Part shown: positions 1 through 8,511 of the stretch, piece after piece | Layout: every line of letters starts with the position of its first letter | Position numbering within the stretch: the first letter of the stretch is position 1 | Source: JAXGMV01 sp040768445 | GTDB taxonomy: Bacteria > Chloroflexota > Anaerolineae > Anaerolineales > Anaerolineaceae | DNA length: 64,000 nucleotides | Direction: 5' to 3' | Assembly: GCA_040768445.1 (NCBI GenBank) | Contig: JAXGMV010000001.1 | Span: 2,294,001 to 2,358,000 of the forward strand | Program-made: the position numbers and the translations under genes | The notes under the pieces: generated by a model | Databases searched by the model: none | Told to the model about the DNA's origin: nothing | What the model saw: only the letters and a program-made list of their open reading frames with translations

Positions 1-2832
1 CAAAATAAACTGCGTGTAGGAATGCGTCGGATGGAAAGAGTCATCAAAGAACGCATGTCAATTCGCGACCAGGATCAAATTTCACCGGTTTCTCTGATAA
101 ACATTCGACCCGTTGTAGCTGCGTTGCGTGAGTTCTTTGGATCAAGCCAACTGTCACAATTCATGGAACAAACAAATCCGCTGGCTGAGTTGAGGCACAA
201 ACGAACCTTATCTGCAATGGGGCCGGGCGGCTTACGCCGTGAACGGGCAGGCTTTGATGTGCGTGATGTTCATCACTCGCATTATGGTCGAATTTGCCCC
301 ATTGAAACACCGGAAGGTCCAAACATTGGTTTGATTGGACGCCTGGCAAATTTTGCCAGAGTTAATGAATACGGTTTTGTAGAAACGCCATATCGAAAAG
401 TATATAAAACAGTAGCTTCTGATGATCCTAAGCTGTTTGGCCGTGAAATTCGACAGGATGTAAGTGATCCAAAATCAGGAGAAGTTTTAGCTAAACAGGG
501 AGATCGTGTCAGCGCTAAACAGTTAAAGGCGATCAGCAAACTTGAGCGCCAGACCATTTTTGTGACCCCGTTTGTTTCTGATGAAGTTGAATATCTTTCG
601 GCAGATGCTGAAGATAAATTTGTAATTGCCCAGGCAAATACCGAATTGAATGCAGACAATGAATTTGCTGAAAAATCGATTTCCAGCCGGCATCACTCAG
701 ATTTTATTATTTCAACTGCTGATGGCATTAACTACATGGACGTAGCACCGCATCAAGTGGTCGGTGTCTCTGCAGCATTGATTCCATTTTTAGAGCATGA
801 TGATGCAAACCGTGCATTGATGGGCTCTAACATGCAGGCTCAAGCAGTACCGCTTGTGAATCCAGATATTCCCCTGATTTCCACCGGTATGGAAGGCTAT
901 GCAGCGCTTGATTCTGGGCAAGTTCTTATTGCTGATGAAGATGGCGCAGTTACCAAGGTAAATGGTAAGCAGGTAGTACTGCACACAGCGTCAGGCGAAG
1001 ACAGAGTCTATAAACTCAAGAAATATCAGCGTTCGAACCAATCAACCTGTATTGATCAGAGGCCGGCCGTATTCAAGGGCCAAATTATCAAGCGCGGTGA
1101 TGTACTGGCAGATTCATCTTCAACTATTAATGGCAATCTTGCATTAGGGCAAAACGTTGTCGTTGCCTTCCTTTCATGGGAAGGTGGCAACTTTGAGGAT
1201 GCTATTCTCATATCAGAAAAACTGGTTCAGGATGACAAATTTACTTCAATCCACGTTGAAAAATACGAGGTTGAGGCAAGGGATACCAAGCTTGGGCCTG
1301 AAGAAATTACGCGTGATATTCCCAATGTAGGTGAGGATGCAATAAAGGATCTTGATGAAAACGGCATTATCCGCATTGGTGCTGAAGTTGGACCAAATGA
1401 CATCCTTGTTGGAAAAATTACACCAAAAGGCGAAAAAGAATTGACCCCTGAAGAGAGACTTCTTAGGGCAATATTTGGTGAAAAATCAAGGGATGTTAAA
1501 GACACATCTTTGCGTATGCCCCATGGGGAACGCGGCAAGATTGTTGATGTGAAAGTATTCACTCGTGAAGACAATACGGATTTATCAGCTGGCGTAGATA
1601 TGATGGTGCGTGTTTCAGTAGCCCAGCATCGTAAGATCACTGCTGGTGACAAGATGGCTGGCCGCCATGGTAATAAAGGTGTTGTGTCACGTGTTGTGCC
1701 AATCGAGGATATGCCATTTCTGGATGATGGCACACCAGTCGATATCATTTTGAATCCCCTCGGTGTTCCTGGCCGTATGAATGTTGGCCAAATCCTCGAA
1801 ACTCATCTTGGATGGGCAGCTCGTGGATTAGGATTTAGAGCCATCACACCAGTTTTTGATGGTGCAACTGAAGATGAAATTGAGACTGAATTGGCCAGAG
1901 CGTGGTTGATTGAACAGTCATGGGATGAAGCACGGGATAAAGCCTGGGACTGGGTCAAAGACCAGGGATATACACCTGAGACGCTCGCAGATGATGATGA
2001 GGCCAGATTGCTATATCTTGAGCATAAGCTTGGTGAGCGTGGATATGATGTGTATCAACTCAATGATCAAATCTTTGCACGACGTGCTTGCTTAATTGAA
2101 TGGCTGCGTGATAAAGGACATAATCCTGATGAGCTGGTTGAATTTGGAGATGTTCTACAGGCGAACAATGCCGGCAAAGAAAAAGATTTAAAAGTTAAGG
2201 ATATTGCCTTGCGGATTTGGCTGGATAAGTATGGTATTGAGAATGCCGATTTATCAATGGAAAAGGTTGCTGAAGCAGCCGAGAAACTTTCTCTTGAAAT
2301 TGGGCAGCCTATTCCTATCCTTGGAAAACAGCATTTACGAGATGGAAAAACAGGTATTCCTTACCATAACCCAGTGACTGTGGGCGTAATGACCATGCTC
2401 AAGCTGCATCACCTTGTTGAAGACAAAGTACATGCCCGTTCAACAGGCCCATACAGTCTCGTTACACAGCAGCCTCTTGGCGGTAAAGCGCAGTTTGGTG
2501 GACAACGGTTTGGTGAAATGGAAGTGTGGGCATTGGAAGCATATGGTGCCGCGTATACACTTCAGGAAATGTTGACTGTCAAATCTGATGATGTTCAGGG
2601 ACGTGTAAATACCTACGAGGCAATCGTCAAAGATGAGCCCATCGAACAGCCAAGTATCCCAGCTGCTTTTCGTGTACTGGTCAAAGAACTTCAGAGTCTT
2701 GGTTTGGCAGTTGAAGCAATTATGGATTCAGGTGAGGTGATTAAATTCGGAAAAGATGAAGAGCGAGTTAAACCTCCCAGAATTGACACCGGGCTTCTAA
2801 GCCTGGGAGAGGATTTCGGTTCTTTGAGATAG
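1..2832 (+). CDS. rpoB: RNA polymerase beta subunit, 3' part (5' end outside window)
   Basis: This is the catalytic beta subunit of RNA polymerase; about 943 codons are visible and the reading frame is open at base 1, so roughly the first third lies upstream. The rifampicin-pocket segment is at bases 133-216, followed by the conserved HYGRICPIETPEGPNIGLI block, the ERLLRAIFGEKSRDVKD region and the C-terminal HARSTGPYS...GGKAQFGGQRFGEMEVWALEAYG block. Between FDGATEDEI and LRDGKTG there is an insert of about 150 residues (bases 1882-2330) where Firmicutes beta has about 20; it contains three similar helical units. In the rifampicin pocket the positions equivalent to E. coli D516 and R529 are Glu and Thr. 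No rpoC follows: the next gene is rpsL, 169 bp downstream. Confidence 0.98.
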   Translation, partial: QNKLRVGMRRMERVIKERMSIRDQDQISPVSLINIRPVVAALREFFGSSQLSQFMEQTNPLAELRHKRTLSAMGPGGLRRERAGFDVRDVHHSHYGRICPIETPEGPNIGLIGRLANFARVNEYGFVETPYRKVYKTVASDDPKLFGREIRQDVSDPKSGEVLAKQGDRVSAKQLKAISKLERQTIFVTPFVSDEVEYLSADAEDKFVIAQANTELNADNEFAEKSISSRHHSDFIISTADGINYMDVAPHQVVGVSAALIPFLEHDDANRALMGSNMQAQAVPLVNPDIPLISTGMEGYAALDSGQVLIADEDGAVTKVNGKQVVLHTASGEDRVYKLKKYQRSNQSTCIDQRPAVFKGQIIKRGDVLADSSSTINGNLALGQNVVVAFLSWEGGNFEDAILISEKLVQDDKFTSIHVEKYEVEARDTKLGPEEITRDIPNVGEDAIKDLDENGIIRIGAEVGPNDILVGKITPKGEKELTPEERLLRAIFGEKSRDVKDTSLRMPHGERGKIVDVKVFTREDNTDLSAGVDMMVRVSVAQHRKITAGDKMAGRHGNKGVVSRVVPIEDMPFLDDGTPVDIILNPLGVPGRMNVGQILETHLGWAARGLGFRAITPVFDGATEDEIETELARAWLIEQSWDEARDKAWDWVKDQGYTPETLADDDEARLLYLEHKLGERGYDVYQLNDQIFARRACLIEWLRDKGHNPDELVEFGDVLQANNAGKEKDLKVKDIALRIWLDKYGIENADLSMEKVAEAAEKLSLEIGQPIPILGKQHLRDGKTGIPYHNPVTVGVMTMLKLHHLVEDKVHARSTGPYSLVTQQPLGGKAQFGGQRFGEMEVWALEAYGAAYTLQEMLTVKSDDVQGRVNTYEAIVKDEPIEQPSIPAAFRVLVKELQSLGLAVEAIMDSGEVIKFGKDEERVKPPRIDTGLLSLGEDFGSLR

Positions 2833-2888
2833 AGATATCTTGACGGTCATACCTCGTCGTGATAAAATCACTCCCTGTCATGAGCTAC

Positions 2889-2904
2889 GAAGGGTTCGCC
2901 CTTC
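2889..2904 (+). promoter_or_regulatory. UUCG-capped hairpin in the rpoB-rpsL gap
   Basis: GAAGGG and CCCTTC form a perfect 6-bp stem around a TTCG tetraloop, a very stable RNA fold. No T-tract follows, so it is unlikely to be a simple intrinsic terminator. It lies in the 169-bp leader between rpoB and rpsL and could be an RNA processing or ribosomal-protein binding element. Confidence 0.5.
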
Positions 2905-2925
2905 TACTTGTCCAGAGATTGAGGC

Positions 2926-2952
2926 GAGGCCATCATTGCGTTAGATGGCCTC
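2926..2952 (+). promoter_or_regulatory. 9-bp stem-loop upstream of rpsL
   Basis: GAGGCCATC (2926-2934) pairs perfectly with GATGGCCTC (2944-2952) around a 9-nt loop. Only a short T-run (CCTTTATG) follows, so it could be a weak attenuator or terminator of rpoB transcription, or a leader element of the rpsL operon. The rpsL Shine-Dalgarno (GGAGG) lies about 40 bp downstream. Confidence 0.5.
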
Positions 2953-3001
2953 CCTTTATGGAGAATGAATTAGAAAATAGAAAGGAATTTGGAGGCAAAA
3001 C

Positions 3002-3418
3002 GTGCCAACGATCAATCAATTAATTAGGAAAGGCCGATCGGTTAGAAAGGCTAAAAGCAAATCGCCAGCACTGCAATATACCTTGAACTCGATGAAGCAA
3101 AAGCGGGTGCGCCAGAATGCGGGTGCACCACAAAAACGTGGTGTTTGCACTGTAGTTAGAACTATGACACCAAAAAAACCAAACTCAGCTTTAAGAAAAA
3201 TTGCAAGGGTAAGGCTGACTAATGGTTTGGAAGTAACTGCCTACATCCCTGGTGAAGGTCATTCACTCCAGGAGCACTCAGTAGTTCTTGTGCGCGGTGG
3301 ACGTGTGAAAGACTTGCCTGGCGTGCGCTACCACATTGTGAGAGGTACGCTTGATTCAACCGGTGTCGCTAAACGATCACAGGGAAGATCCAAATACGGT
3401 TCAAAGAAACCAAAATAA
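3002..3418 (+). CDS. rpsL: 30S ribosomal protein S12
   Basis: S12 (138 aa) sits at the decoding centre of the small subunit. The start is GTG at 3002 with a GGAGG Shine-Dalgarno about 7 nt upstream. The conserved TPKKPNSALRK loop and VKDLPGVRYH loop are intact, including both lysines whose mutation gives streptomycin resistance in other bacteria, so a streptomycin-sensitive allele is predicted. It is the first gene of the str operon (rpsL-rpsG-fusA-tuf); the preceding rpoC usual in most bacteria is missing. Length is normal for the longer S12 form with an N-terminal extension. Confidence 0.98.
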   Translation: MPTINQLIRKGRSVRKAKSKSPALQYTLNSMKQKRVRQNAGAPQKRGVCTVVRTMTPKKPNSALRKIARVRLTNGLEVTAYIPGEGHSLQEHSVVLVRGGRVKDLPGVRYHIVRGTLDSTGVAKRSQGRSKYGSKKPK

Positions 3419-3469
3419 ACAGCATACTATCTTGCTGAAAAATAATAGCGATTTAGTGGAGAAGTTTGA

Positions 3470-3937
3470 ATGCGAAGAACGAAACCAGAAAAGCGGGAAT
3501 TGCTCCCGGATGTGAAATATAACAGCACGACAGTGCAAAATTTGATTAACCGAATCTTAAAGAATGGCAAGAAGAGTGTTGCCACCCGGTTAGTCTATGA
3601 TGCGATGGATATGATGAAAAGTAAGAATGGTCAGGATCCATTGGTTACACTTGAAACGGCATTGAAAAATGTTGGTCCGCTCATGGAAGTACGACCACGT
3701 CGCGTTGGCGGTGCTACTTACCAGGTTCCGATGGAAGTTCCAACTGATCGTCGAATGACCCTTGCCATGCGCTGGATAATCAGCTCCACCCGAGCACGCT
3801 CAGGAAAGTCTTTCTCAGAAAAACTGGCTGGCGAATTGCTCGATGCTGCTACAAACCAGGGTGCGTCTATTCGCAAGCGCGAAGAAACTCATCGTATGGC
3901 TGAGGCAAACCGTGCCTTCTCACACTATCGTGTTTAG
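3470..3937 (+). CDS. rpsG: 30S ribosomal protein S7
   Basis: S7 (155 aa) is the primary 16S rRNA binding protein that organises the 3' major (head) domain. The N-terminal MRRTKPEKRELLPD and the GGATYQVPMEVPTDRR segment are typical. It lies 51 bp after rpsL and 32 bp before fusA, in the usual str-operon order, with a GGAGAAG Shine-Dalgarno before the ATG. Confidence 0.98.
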   Translation: MRRTKPEKRELLPDVKYNSTTVQNLINRILKNGKKSVATRLVYDAMDMMKSKNGQDPLVTLETALKNVGPLMEVRPRRVGGATYQVPMEVPTDRRMTLAMRWIISSTRARSGKSFSEKLAGELLDAATNQGASIRKREETHRMAEANRAFSHYRV

Positions 3938-3969
3938 GTGCAGAAAGATTTGATGAGTTAGAACAAATC

Positions 3970-6042
3970 ATGAGTAGGAATTACCCGCTTAAAAACTATA
4001 GAAATATTGGTATCATCGCGCATATTGATGCGGGTAAGACTACCACAACTGAACGTATCTTGTTCTACACTGGCAAGACCTACCGTCTTGGGTCGGTGGA
4101 CGAAGGTACTACAGTTACTGACTGGATGGCTCAGGAACGTGAACGCGGCATTACGATCGTCTCCGCAGCGGTTACAGCTGAGTGGAACGGCCATCAAATC
4201 AATGTCATTGACACACCCGGGCATATTGACTTCACTGCAGAAGTCCAGAGGTCTCTTCGAGTTCTGGATGGTGGTGTAGTTGTATTTGATGCCACGCAAG
4301 GAGTCGAGCCTCAGAGTGAGACAGTCTGGCGACAGGCTGATCGTTATGAAGTTCCTCGAATTTGCTTTGCCAATAAGATGGATCGTATTGGCGCTTCATA
4401 CGATTACACGATAGATTCAATTCGGCAGCGATTAGGGGCTAACCCACTTGCAATGCAATTACCTATTGGGAATGAACAAAATTTTTCTGGTGTTATCGAC
4501 CTGATTACCGAACAAGCATTTTATTGGGAAGATTCACTCGGTAAAGATTATCGTATAACTCCTGTTCCAGATGAGTATAAAGACATCGTCAAACAAAAGC
4601 GTGAAATATTGGTTGAGAAAATTGCTGAGTTGGACGATGACTTAATCATAAAATTTCTCGAGAATGAACCAATATCGAATGATGAATTAAAACAGGCGCT
4701 AAGGAAAGCTGTTATAGCGAACAAAATATCGCCTGTATTCTGTGGATCATCATTGAAAAATAAAGGCGTTCAGCCTGTTTTGGATGCAGTGGTAGATTAT
4801 CTCCCCTCGCCGCTTGATGTACCTGCAGTGAGAGGCATTCATCCGAACACTGAAGAGCCACTTGAGCGTCCTTCAGATGAAAAAGCACCTTTCAGTGGAT
4901 TAGTTTTTAAAATCGTTACAGATCCCTATATGGGCAGGCTGGCATATATCCGCGTTTATTCCGGTACGTTAAAGCAAGGTTCCACTGTGTTGAACACTGG
5001 AAAAGGTAAACGCGAAAGAATAACCCGTCTGGTACGAATGTATGCTGATCGCCGTGAAGATGTTGATGAAGTTGAAGCTGGCGATATTGCTGCTGTTCTT
5101 GGTTTGAAAGATAGTTTTACCGGTGATACGCTTTGTGATTCCGGAGCTCCGATCATACTTGAAAATATCTCTTTCCCAGAGCCAGTGATCATGATTGCCA
5201 TCGAGCCAAAAACAATGGCTGACCAGGAGAAAATGATCGATGCTCTACGCAAGCTCTCTGAAGAAGACCCTACTTTTCGAGTCAGGTCAGACGAGTCAAC
5301 CGGGCAAACCATCATTGCTGGAATGGGTGAACTGCACTTGAATGTTTTGGTGGACAGGATGTTAAGAGAGTTTCGTGTCCATGCCAATGTTGGCAAACCA
5401 AAAGTATCCTATCGCGAGACGATCACTAAGCCTGTAATGAATTTCAGTTACAAGCATGTCAAACAAACTGGTGGACATGGTCAGTATGCACATGTTGTAT
5501 TCAATGTCGAGCCCATCATGCGTGGTAACGGCGTAATATTTGAAAACAAAATTGTTGGCGGTGCTATCCCACGTGAGTACATTCCTGCTGTACAAAAAGG
5601 TGTTTTGGAAGCAGCAGAAAGCGGCGTTTTGGCTGGATACTTGGTGACTGATATTAAAGTCACCTTGATTGATGGTTCATTTCATGAAGTCGACTCAAGC
5701 GAAATGGCATTCAAAACAGCCGGCATAATGGGCTTTAAACAATCAATGGAAAAAGGGGCTCCTGTGTTATTAGAGCCGATCATGAAAGTGGAAGTTCATG
5801 TGCCAGAAACATATCTTGGTGATGTGCTGGGACAGTTGAATGCACGTCGGTCTGAGATACTTGGTATCGAAGCGCGACATGGTAATACGCAGGTGGCAAA
5901 GGCTTTAACCCCGCTATCTGAGATGTTTGGATATGCAACAGACTTAAGATCTGCAACCCAGGGAAGAGGCATCTTTTCCATGGAGTTTGATCATTATGCG
6001 CCTTTATCCAGCTCGCTGACTGAAAAAATATTAAATATTTAG
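3970..6042 (+). CDS. fusA: Elongation factor G
   Basis: EF-G (690 aa) is the ribosomal translocase GTPase. The G domain has AHIDAGKT (residues 17-24), RGITI, DTPGHIDF with the catalytic His, and NKMD. Domain II and the domain III-V region follow (GMGELHLNVLVDR; GGHGQYAHV; domain V RRSEILGIEARHG), giving normal full length. The Shine-Dalgarno before ATG 3970 is weak. It is the canonical paralogue; a second divergent EF-G-like gene lies at 48629-50701. Codon use is ordinary and contrasts with that of tuf downstream. Confidence 0.98.
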   Translation: MSRNYPLKNYRNIGIIAHIDAGKTTTTERILFYTGKTYRLGSVDEGTTVTDWMAQERERGITIVSAAVTAEWNGHQINVIDTPGHIDFTAEVQRSLRVLDGGVVVFDATQGVEPQSETVWRQADRYEVPRICFANKMDRIGASYDYTIDSIRQRLGANPLAMQLPIGNEQNFSGVIDLITEQAFYWEDSLGKDYRITPVPDEYKDIVKQKREILVEKIAELDDDLIIKFLENEPISNDELKQALRKAVIANKISPVFCGSSLKNKGVQPVLDAVVDYLPSPLDVPAVRGIHPNTEEPLERPSDEKAPFSGLVFKIVTDPYMGRLAYIRVYSGTLKQGSTVLNTGKGKRERITRLVRMYADRREDVDEVEAGDIAAVLGLKDSFTGDTLCDSGAPIILENISFPEPVIMIAIEPKTMADQEKMIDALRKLSEEDPTFRVRSDESTGQTIIAGMGELHLNVLVDRMLREFRVHANVGKPKVSYRETITKPVMNFSYKHVKQTGGHGQYAHVVFNVEPIMRGNGVIFENKIVGGAIPREYIPAVQKGVLEAAESGVLAGYLVTDIKVTLIDGSFHEVDSSEMAFKTAGIMGFKQSMEKGAPVLLEPIMKVEVHVPETYLGDVLGQLNARRSEILGIEARHGNTQVAKALTPLSEMFGYATDLRSATQGRGIFSMEFDHYAPLSSSLTEKILNI

Positions 6043-6080
6043 ATTATTTGACGATTGGAATTTTTAAGGAGATAATAGTT

Positions 6081-7283
6081 ATGGCAAAGCAGAAATTTGA
6101 CCGAAACAAGCCGCATTTGAACGTGGGCACGATGGGACACATTGACCACGGCAAAACCACGTTGACCGCTGCGATCACCAAGTACTGCAGTTTTTTTGGC
6201 AGAGGTGACATAAGGCACTATGACCAGATTGACAATGCACCGGAAGAAAAAGCCCGCGGTATTACGATCAATATTGCGCATGTTGAATACCAGACCGAGA
6301 AGCGGCACTATGCCCATGTGGACATGCCCGGTCACCGTGACTACATCAAGAACATGATCACGGGTGCAGCGCAGGTTGACGGTGCCATCCTGGTTGTGGC
6401 AGCGCCCGACGGCCCCATGCCCCAGACCAAAGAGCACGTCCTGTTAGCCCGCCAGGTGGAAGTGCCCAGCATTGTGGTGTACCTGAACAAGGTTGACCAG
6501 ATGAATGACCCCGAACTGCTGGAACTGGTGGAAATGGAACTGCGTGAGATGCTGACCGGCTACGGCTTCCCCGGCGATGATACCCCGATCGTACGCGGCA
6601 GCGCCCTGCAGGCACTGGAATCCACCTCAACTGATCCAGATGCACCCGAGTACGCCAGCATCAAAGAACTTTTGGACGTGGTTGACAGCTACATCCCCGA
6701 GCCGGTACGCGAAACAGACAAACCCTTCATGATGCCGGTTGAAGATGTGTTCTCGATCAAGGGACGCGGCACCGTGGTGACCGGTCGTATGGACCGTGGT
6801 ATGGTCAAAGTCGGTGATCCGGCTGAGATCGTTGGTCTGCGCGACAAGAGCATGAACACGGTTGTGACCGGTGTAGAAATGTTCCACAAGACCCTCGACA
6901 GCGGTATGGCAGGCGACAATCTTGGCTTGCTGCTGCGCAGTATTGAGCGCGACGATGTTGAGCGCGGTATGGTGGTTGCCAAACCCGGTTCCATCACCCC
7001 ACACACCAAGTTCATGAGCCAGGTGTACGTTTTGAAACGTGAAGAGGGCGGACGCCACAAACCGTTCTTCCCGGGTTACCGACCGCAGTTCTACATCCGC
7101 ACCATGGATGTGACCGGTTCGATCACCCTGCCTGAAGGCGTTGAGATGGTTATGCCCGGCGACGATGTCAACCTGATGGTTGAACTGATTGTCAAGGTTG
7201 CCCTGGAGCAGGGCTCCAAGTTTGCTATCCGCGAAGGCGGCCTGACTGTGGGCGCCGGCGTCATTACCAAAATTATCGAGTAG
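6081..7283 (+). CDS. tuf: Elongation factor Tu
   Basis: EF-Tu (400 aa) delivers aminoacyl-tRNA to the ribosome. The start is ATG 6081 behind AAGGAG; an in-frame ATG at 6048 would only add an unrelated extension. Motifs are GHIDHGKT, the catalytic His of PGH, NKVD, GSAL and the C-terminal GVEMVMPGD / REGGLTVGAGVI. Two features are odd. Switch II reads DMPGHRDYIKNM instead of the usual DCPGHADY (Cys to Met, Ala to Arg; the Arg is also found in archaeal/eukaryotic EF1A). Third codon positions are strongly GC-biased compared with fusA and rpsJ on either side, which may reflect expression-driven codon selection or gene conversion with another tuf copy. Confidence 0.97.
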   Translation: MAKQKFDRNKPHLNVGTMGHIDHGKTTLTAAITKYCSFFGRGDIRHYDQIDNAPEEKARGITINIAHVEYQTEKRHYAHVDMPGHRDYIKNMITGAAQVDGAILVVAAPDGPMPQTKEHVLLARQVEVPSIVVYLNKVDQMNDPELLELVEMELREMLTGYGFPGDDTPIVRGSALQALESTSTDPDAPEYASIKELLDVVDSYIPEPVRETDKPFMMPVEDVFSIKGRGTVVTGRMDRGMVKVGDPAEIVGLRDKSMNTVVTGVEMFHKTLDSGMAGDNLGLLLRSIERDDVERGMVVAKPGSITPHTKFMSQVYVLKREEGGRHKPFFPGYRPQFYIRTMDVTGSITLPEGVEMVMPGDDVNLMVELIVKVALEQGSKFAIREGGLTVGAGVITKIIE

Positions 7284-7294
7284 GTTATAGAATT

Positions 7295-7603
7295 ATGGCT
7301 AAACAACGCATTCGTATTCGATTGAAAGCATTTGATCACCGTATTTTGGATCAATCTGCCAAGAGAATTGTTGAAACTGCTGAACGCAGCGGCGCACAGG
7401 TAGTTGGACCAGTGCCACTTCCAACAAAAATCGAGAAATTTACTGTTCGACGATCAGCCTTTATTGACAAAGACTCGCATGAGCATTTTGAAATTCGGAC
7501 ACATAATCGTCTTATCGATGTACTTGACCCAGACTCAAAAACAATCGATATGTTAATGCGTTTGAATTTACCGGCCGGCGTGGATATTGAAATAAAAATT
7601 TAG
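7295..7603 (+). CDS. rpsJ: 30S ribosomal protein S10
   Basis: S10 (102 aa) is a 30S head protein and also the NusE transcription antitermination factor. RIRIRLKAFDHRILDQS at the N-terminus and VVGPVPLPTKIEKFTVRRS are conserved. It begins 12 bp after tuf and opens the S10 operon, but it is separated from rplC by an unusually long 229-bp gap containing a strong hairpin. Confidence 0.98.
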   Translation: MAKQRIRIRLKAFDHRILDQSAKRIVETAERSGAQVVGPVPLPTKIEKFTVRRSAFIDKDSHEHFEIRTHNRLIDVLDPDSKTIDMLMRLNLPAGVDIEIKI

Positions 7604-7832
7604 TTACGGATTACTAATTCACCAATAACATTATCCCTTGCGGGATCATGTTATTGGTGATAGAATTGCAAGGTTTGCTTAACAAAGAAGACAGGCAGCA
7701 TAAGAGCAGATCGGTAGGCAATAAAAAAGAATATTGCGGACCGGCTGACTGACTGTGTTGTGCACGGAGATGATGCAGCTAAGCCCAAGCTGACAGTCTC
7801 GTCAATATAACTACAAAAGGAGAATATCAAAG
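7604..7832 (+). promoter_or_regulatory. rpsJ-rplC intergenic leader with a strong hairpin
   Basis: This 229-bp gap splits genes that are normally a few bases apart. At 7620-7659 CACCAATAACAT pairs with ATGTTATTGGTG (12 bp) and, after one mismatch, ATCCC pairs with GGGAT around a TTGC loop. No T-tract follows. Further down, CAGCT/AGCTG and GACTGT/ACAGTC complementary segments lie between 7750 and 7800, just before the rplC Shine-Dalgarno (AAAGGAG). The likely role is an attenuator or ribosomal-protein-binding leader for the rplC-onward genes; a clear promoter could not be assigned. Confidence 0.55.
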
Positions 7833-8462
7833 ATGTTTAAAGGGCTTCTTGGGAAAAAAATCGGCATGACCCAGATTTTTGATGAGAACGGTGTGGCTAT
7901 CCCCATAACACTCATTCAAGCTGGGCCATGTTTCGTTACCCAGTTAAGAACAGTAGAAGTGGATGGTTATTCTGCTGTTCAGTTGGGTTACGAAGAAGTA
8001 AAGCCTAAACGTTTGACGGGTGGACAAGTTGGTCATTTAAAACGAAACAATCTTCCCCCATTACGTTTTGTAAGAGAGTTTAGGGCAAAATCTATCGACT
8101 TTGCAGAGGGTGATGAAATAAAAACCGATATCTTCGCCGTCGGTGAGAAGGTCGATATTTCGGGTACAAGCAAGGGTCGTGGGTTTGCAGGAGCAGTAAA
8201 GAGACATGGTTTTAGGGGCGGCCCAAAAACACACGGCCAGTCAGATCGAGAAAGAACGCCAGGTTCACGCGGTTCTGGTACTACTCCAGGCCGTGTTTAT
8301 AAAGGTGCGCGCGGTCCAGGTCACATGGGCAATGAAAAAGTGACTGCGCAGAATCTTCTGGTTGCACTTGTTGATGTTGAAAGAAACTTACTGGGCGTGC
8401 GTGGTTCTGTTCCAGGGCCGCGTGGAGCTCTATTGATGATCAGTGAAGGAAGGAAACAGTAA
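7833..8462 (+). CDS. rplC: 50S ribosomal protein L3
   Basis: L3 (209 aa) is an early-assembly 23S rRNA binding protein whose long loop reaches the peptidyl-transferase region. The GLLGKKIGMTQIF start and GTSKGRGFAGAVKRHGF loop are diagnostic. The segment equivalent to the E. coli Gln methylated by PrmB (PGSIGQNQTPG) reads PGSRGSGTTPG, so that glutamine is absent. Shine-Dalgarno AAAGGAG precedes ATG 7833. Confidence 0.98.
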   Translation: MFKGLLGKKIGMTQIFDENGVAIPITLIQAGPCFVTQLRTVEVDGYSAVQLGYEEVKPKRLTGGQVGHLKRNNLPPLRFVREFRAKSIDFAEGDEIKTDIFAVGEKVDISGTSKGRGFAGAVKRHGFRGGPKTHGQSDRERTPGSRGSGTTPGRVYKGARGPGHMGNEKVTAQNLLVALVDVERNLLGVRGSVPGPRGALLMISEGRKQ

Positions 8463-8511
8463 TCCGGCTCGCTGGAATACTGGCTTCCATAATTAAGGGA
8501 GTAAAACGGAT

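Noticed and set aside
1227..1748. 173-codon antisense frame inside rpoB
   Set aside because: It mirrors the conserved rpoB codons, with a composition typical of reverse-strand shadow frames.
6048..6080. Extended N-terminus of EF-Tu from the in-frame ATG at 6048
   Set aside because: AAGGAG sits inside it and points to ATG 6081, where all EF-Tu proteins begin.
6627..7058. Long antisense frames over tuf (also 6039-6437, 6358-6645 and 6689-7060)
   Set aside because: They are due to the GC-rich third positions of tuf on the other strand; no family match or ribosome site.
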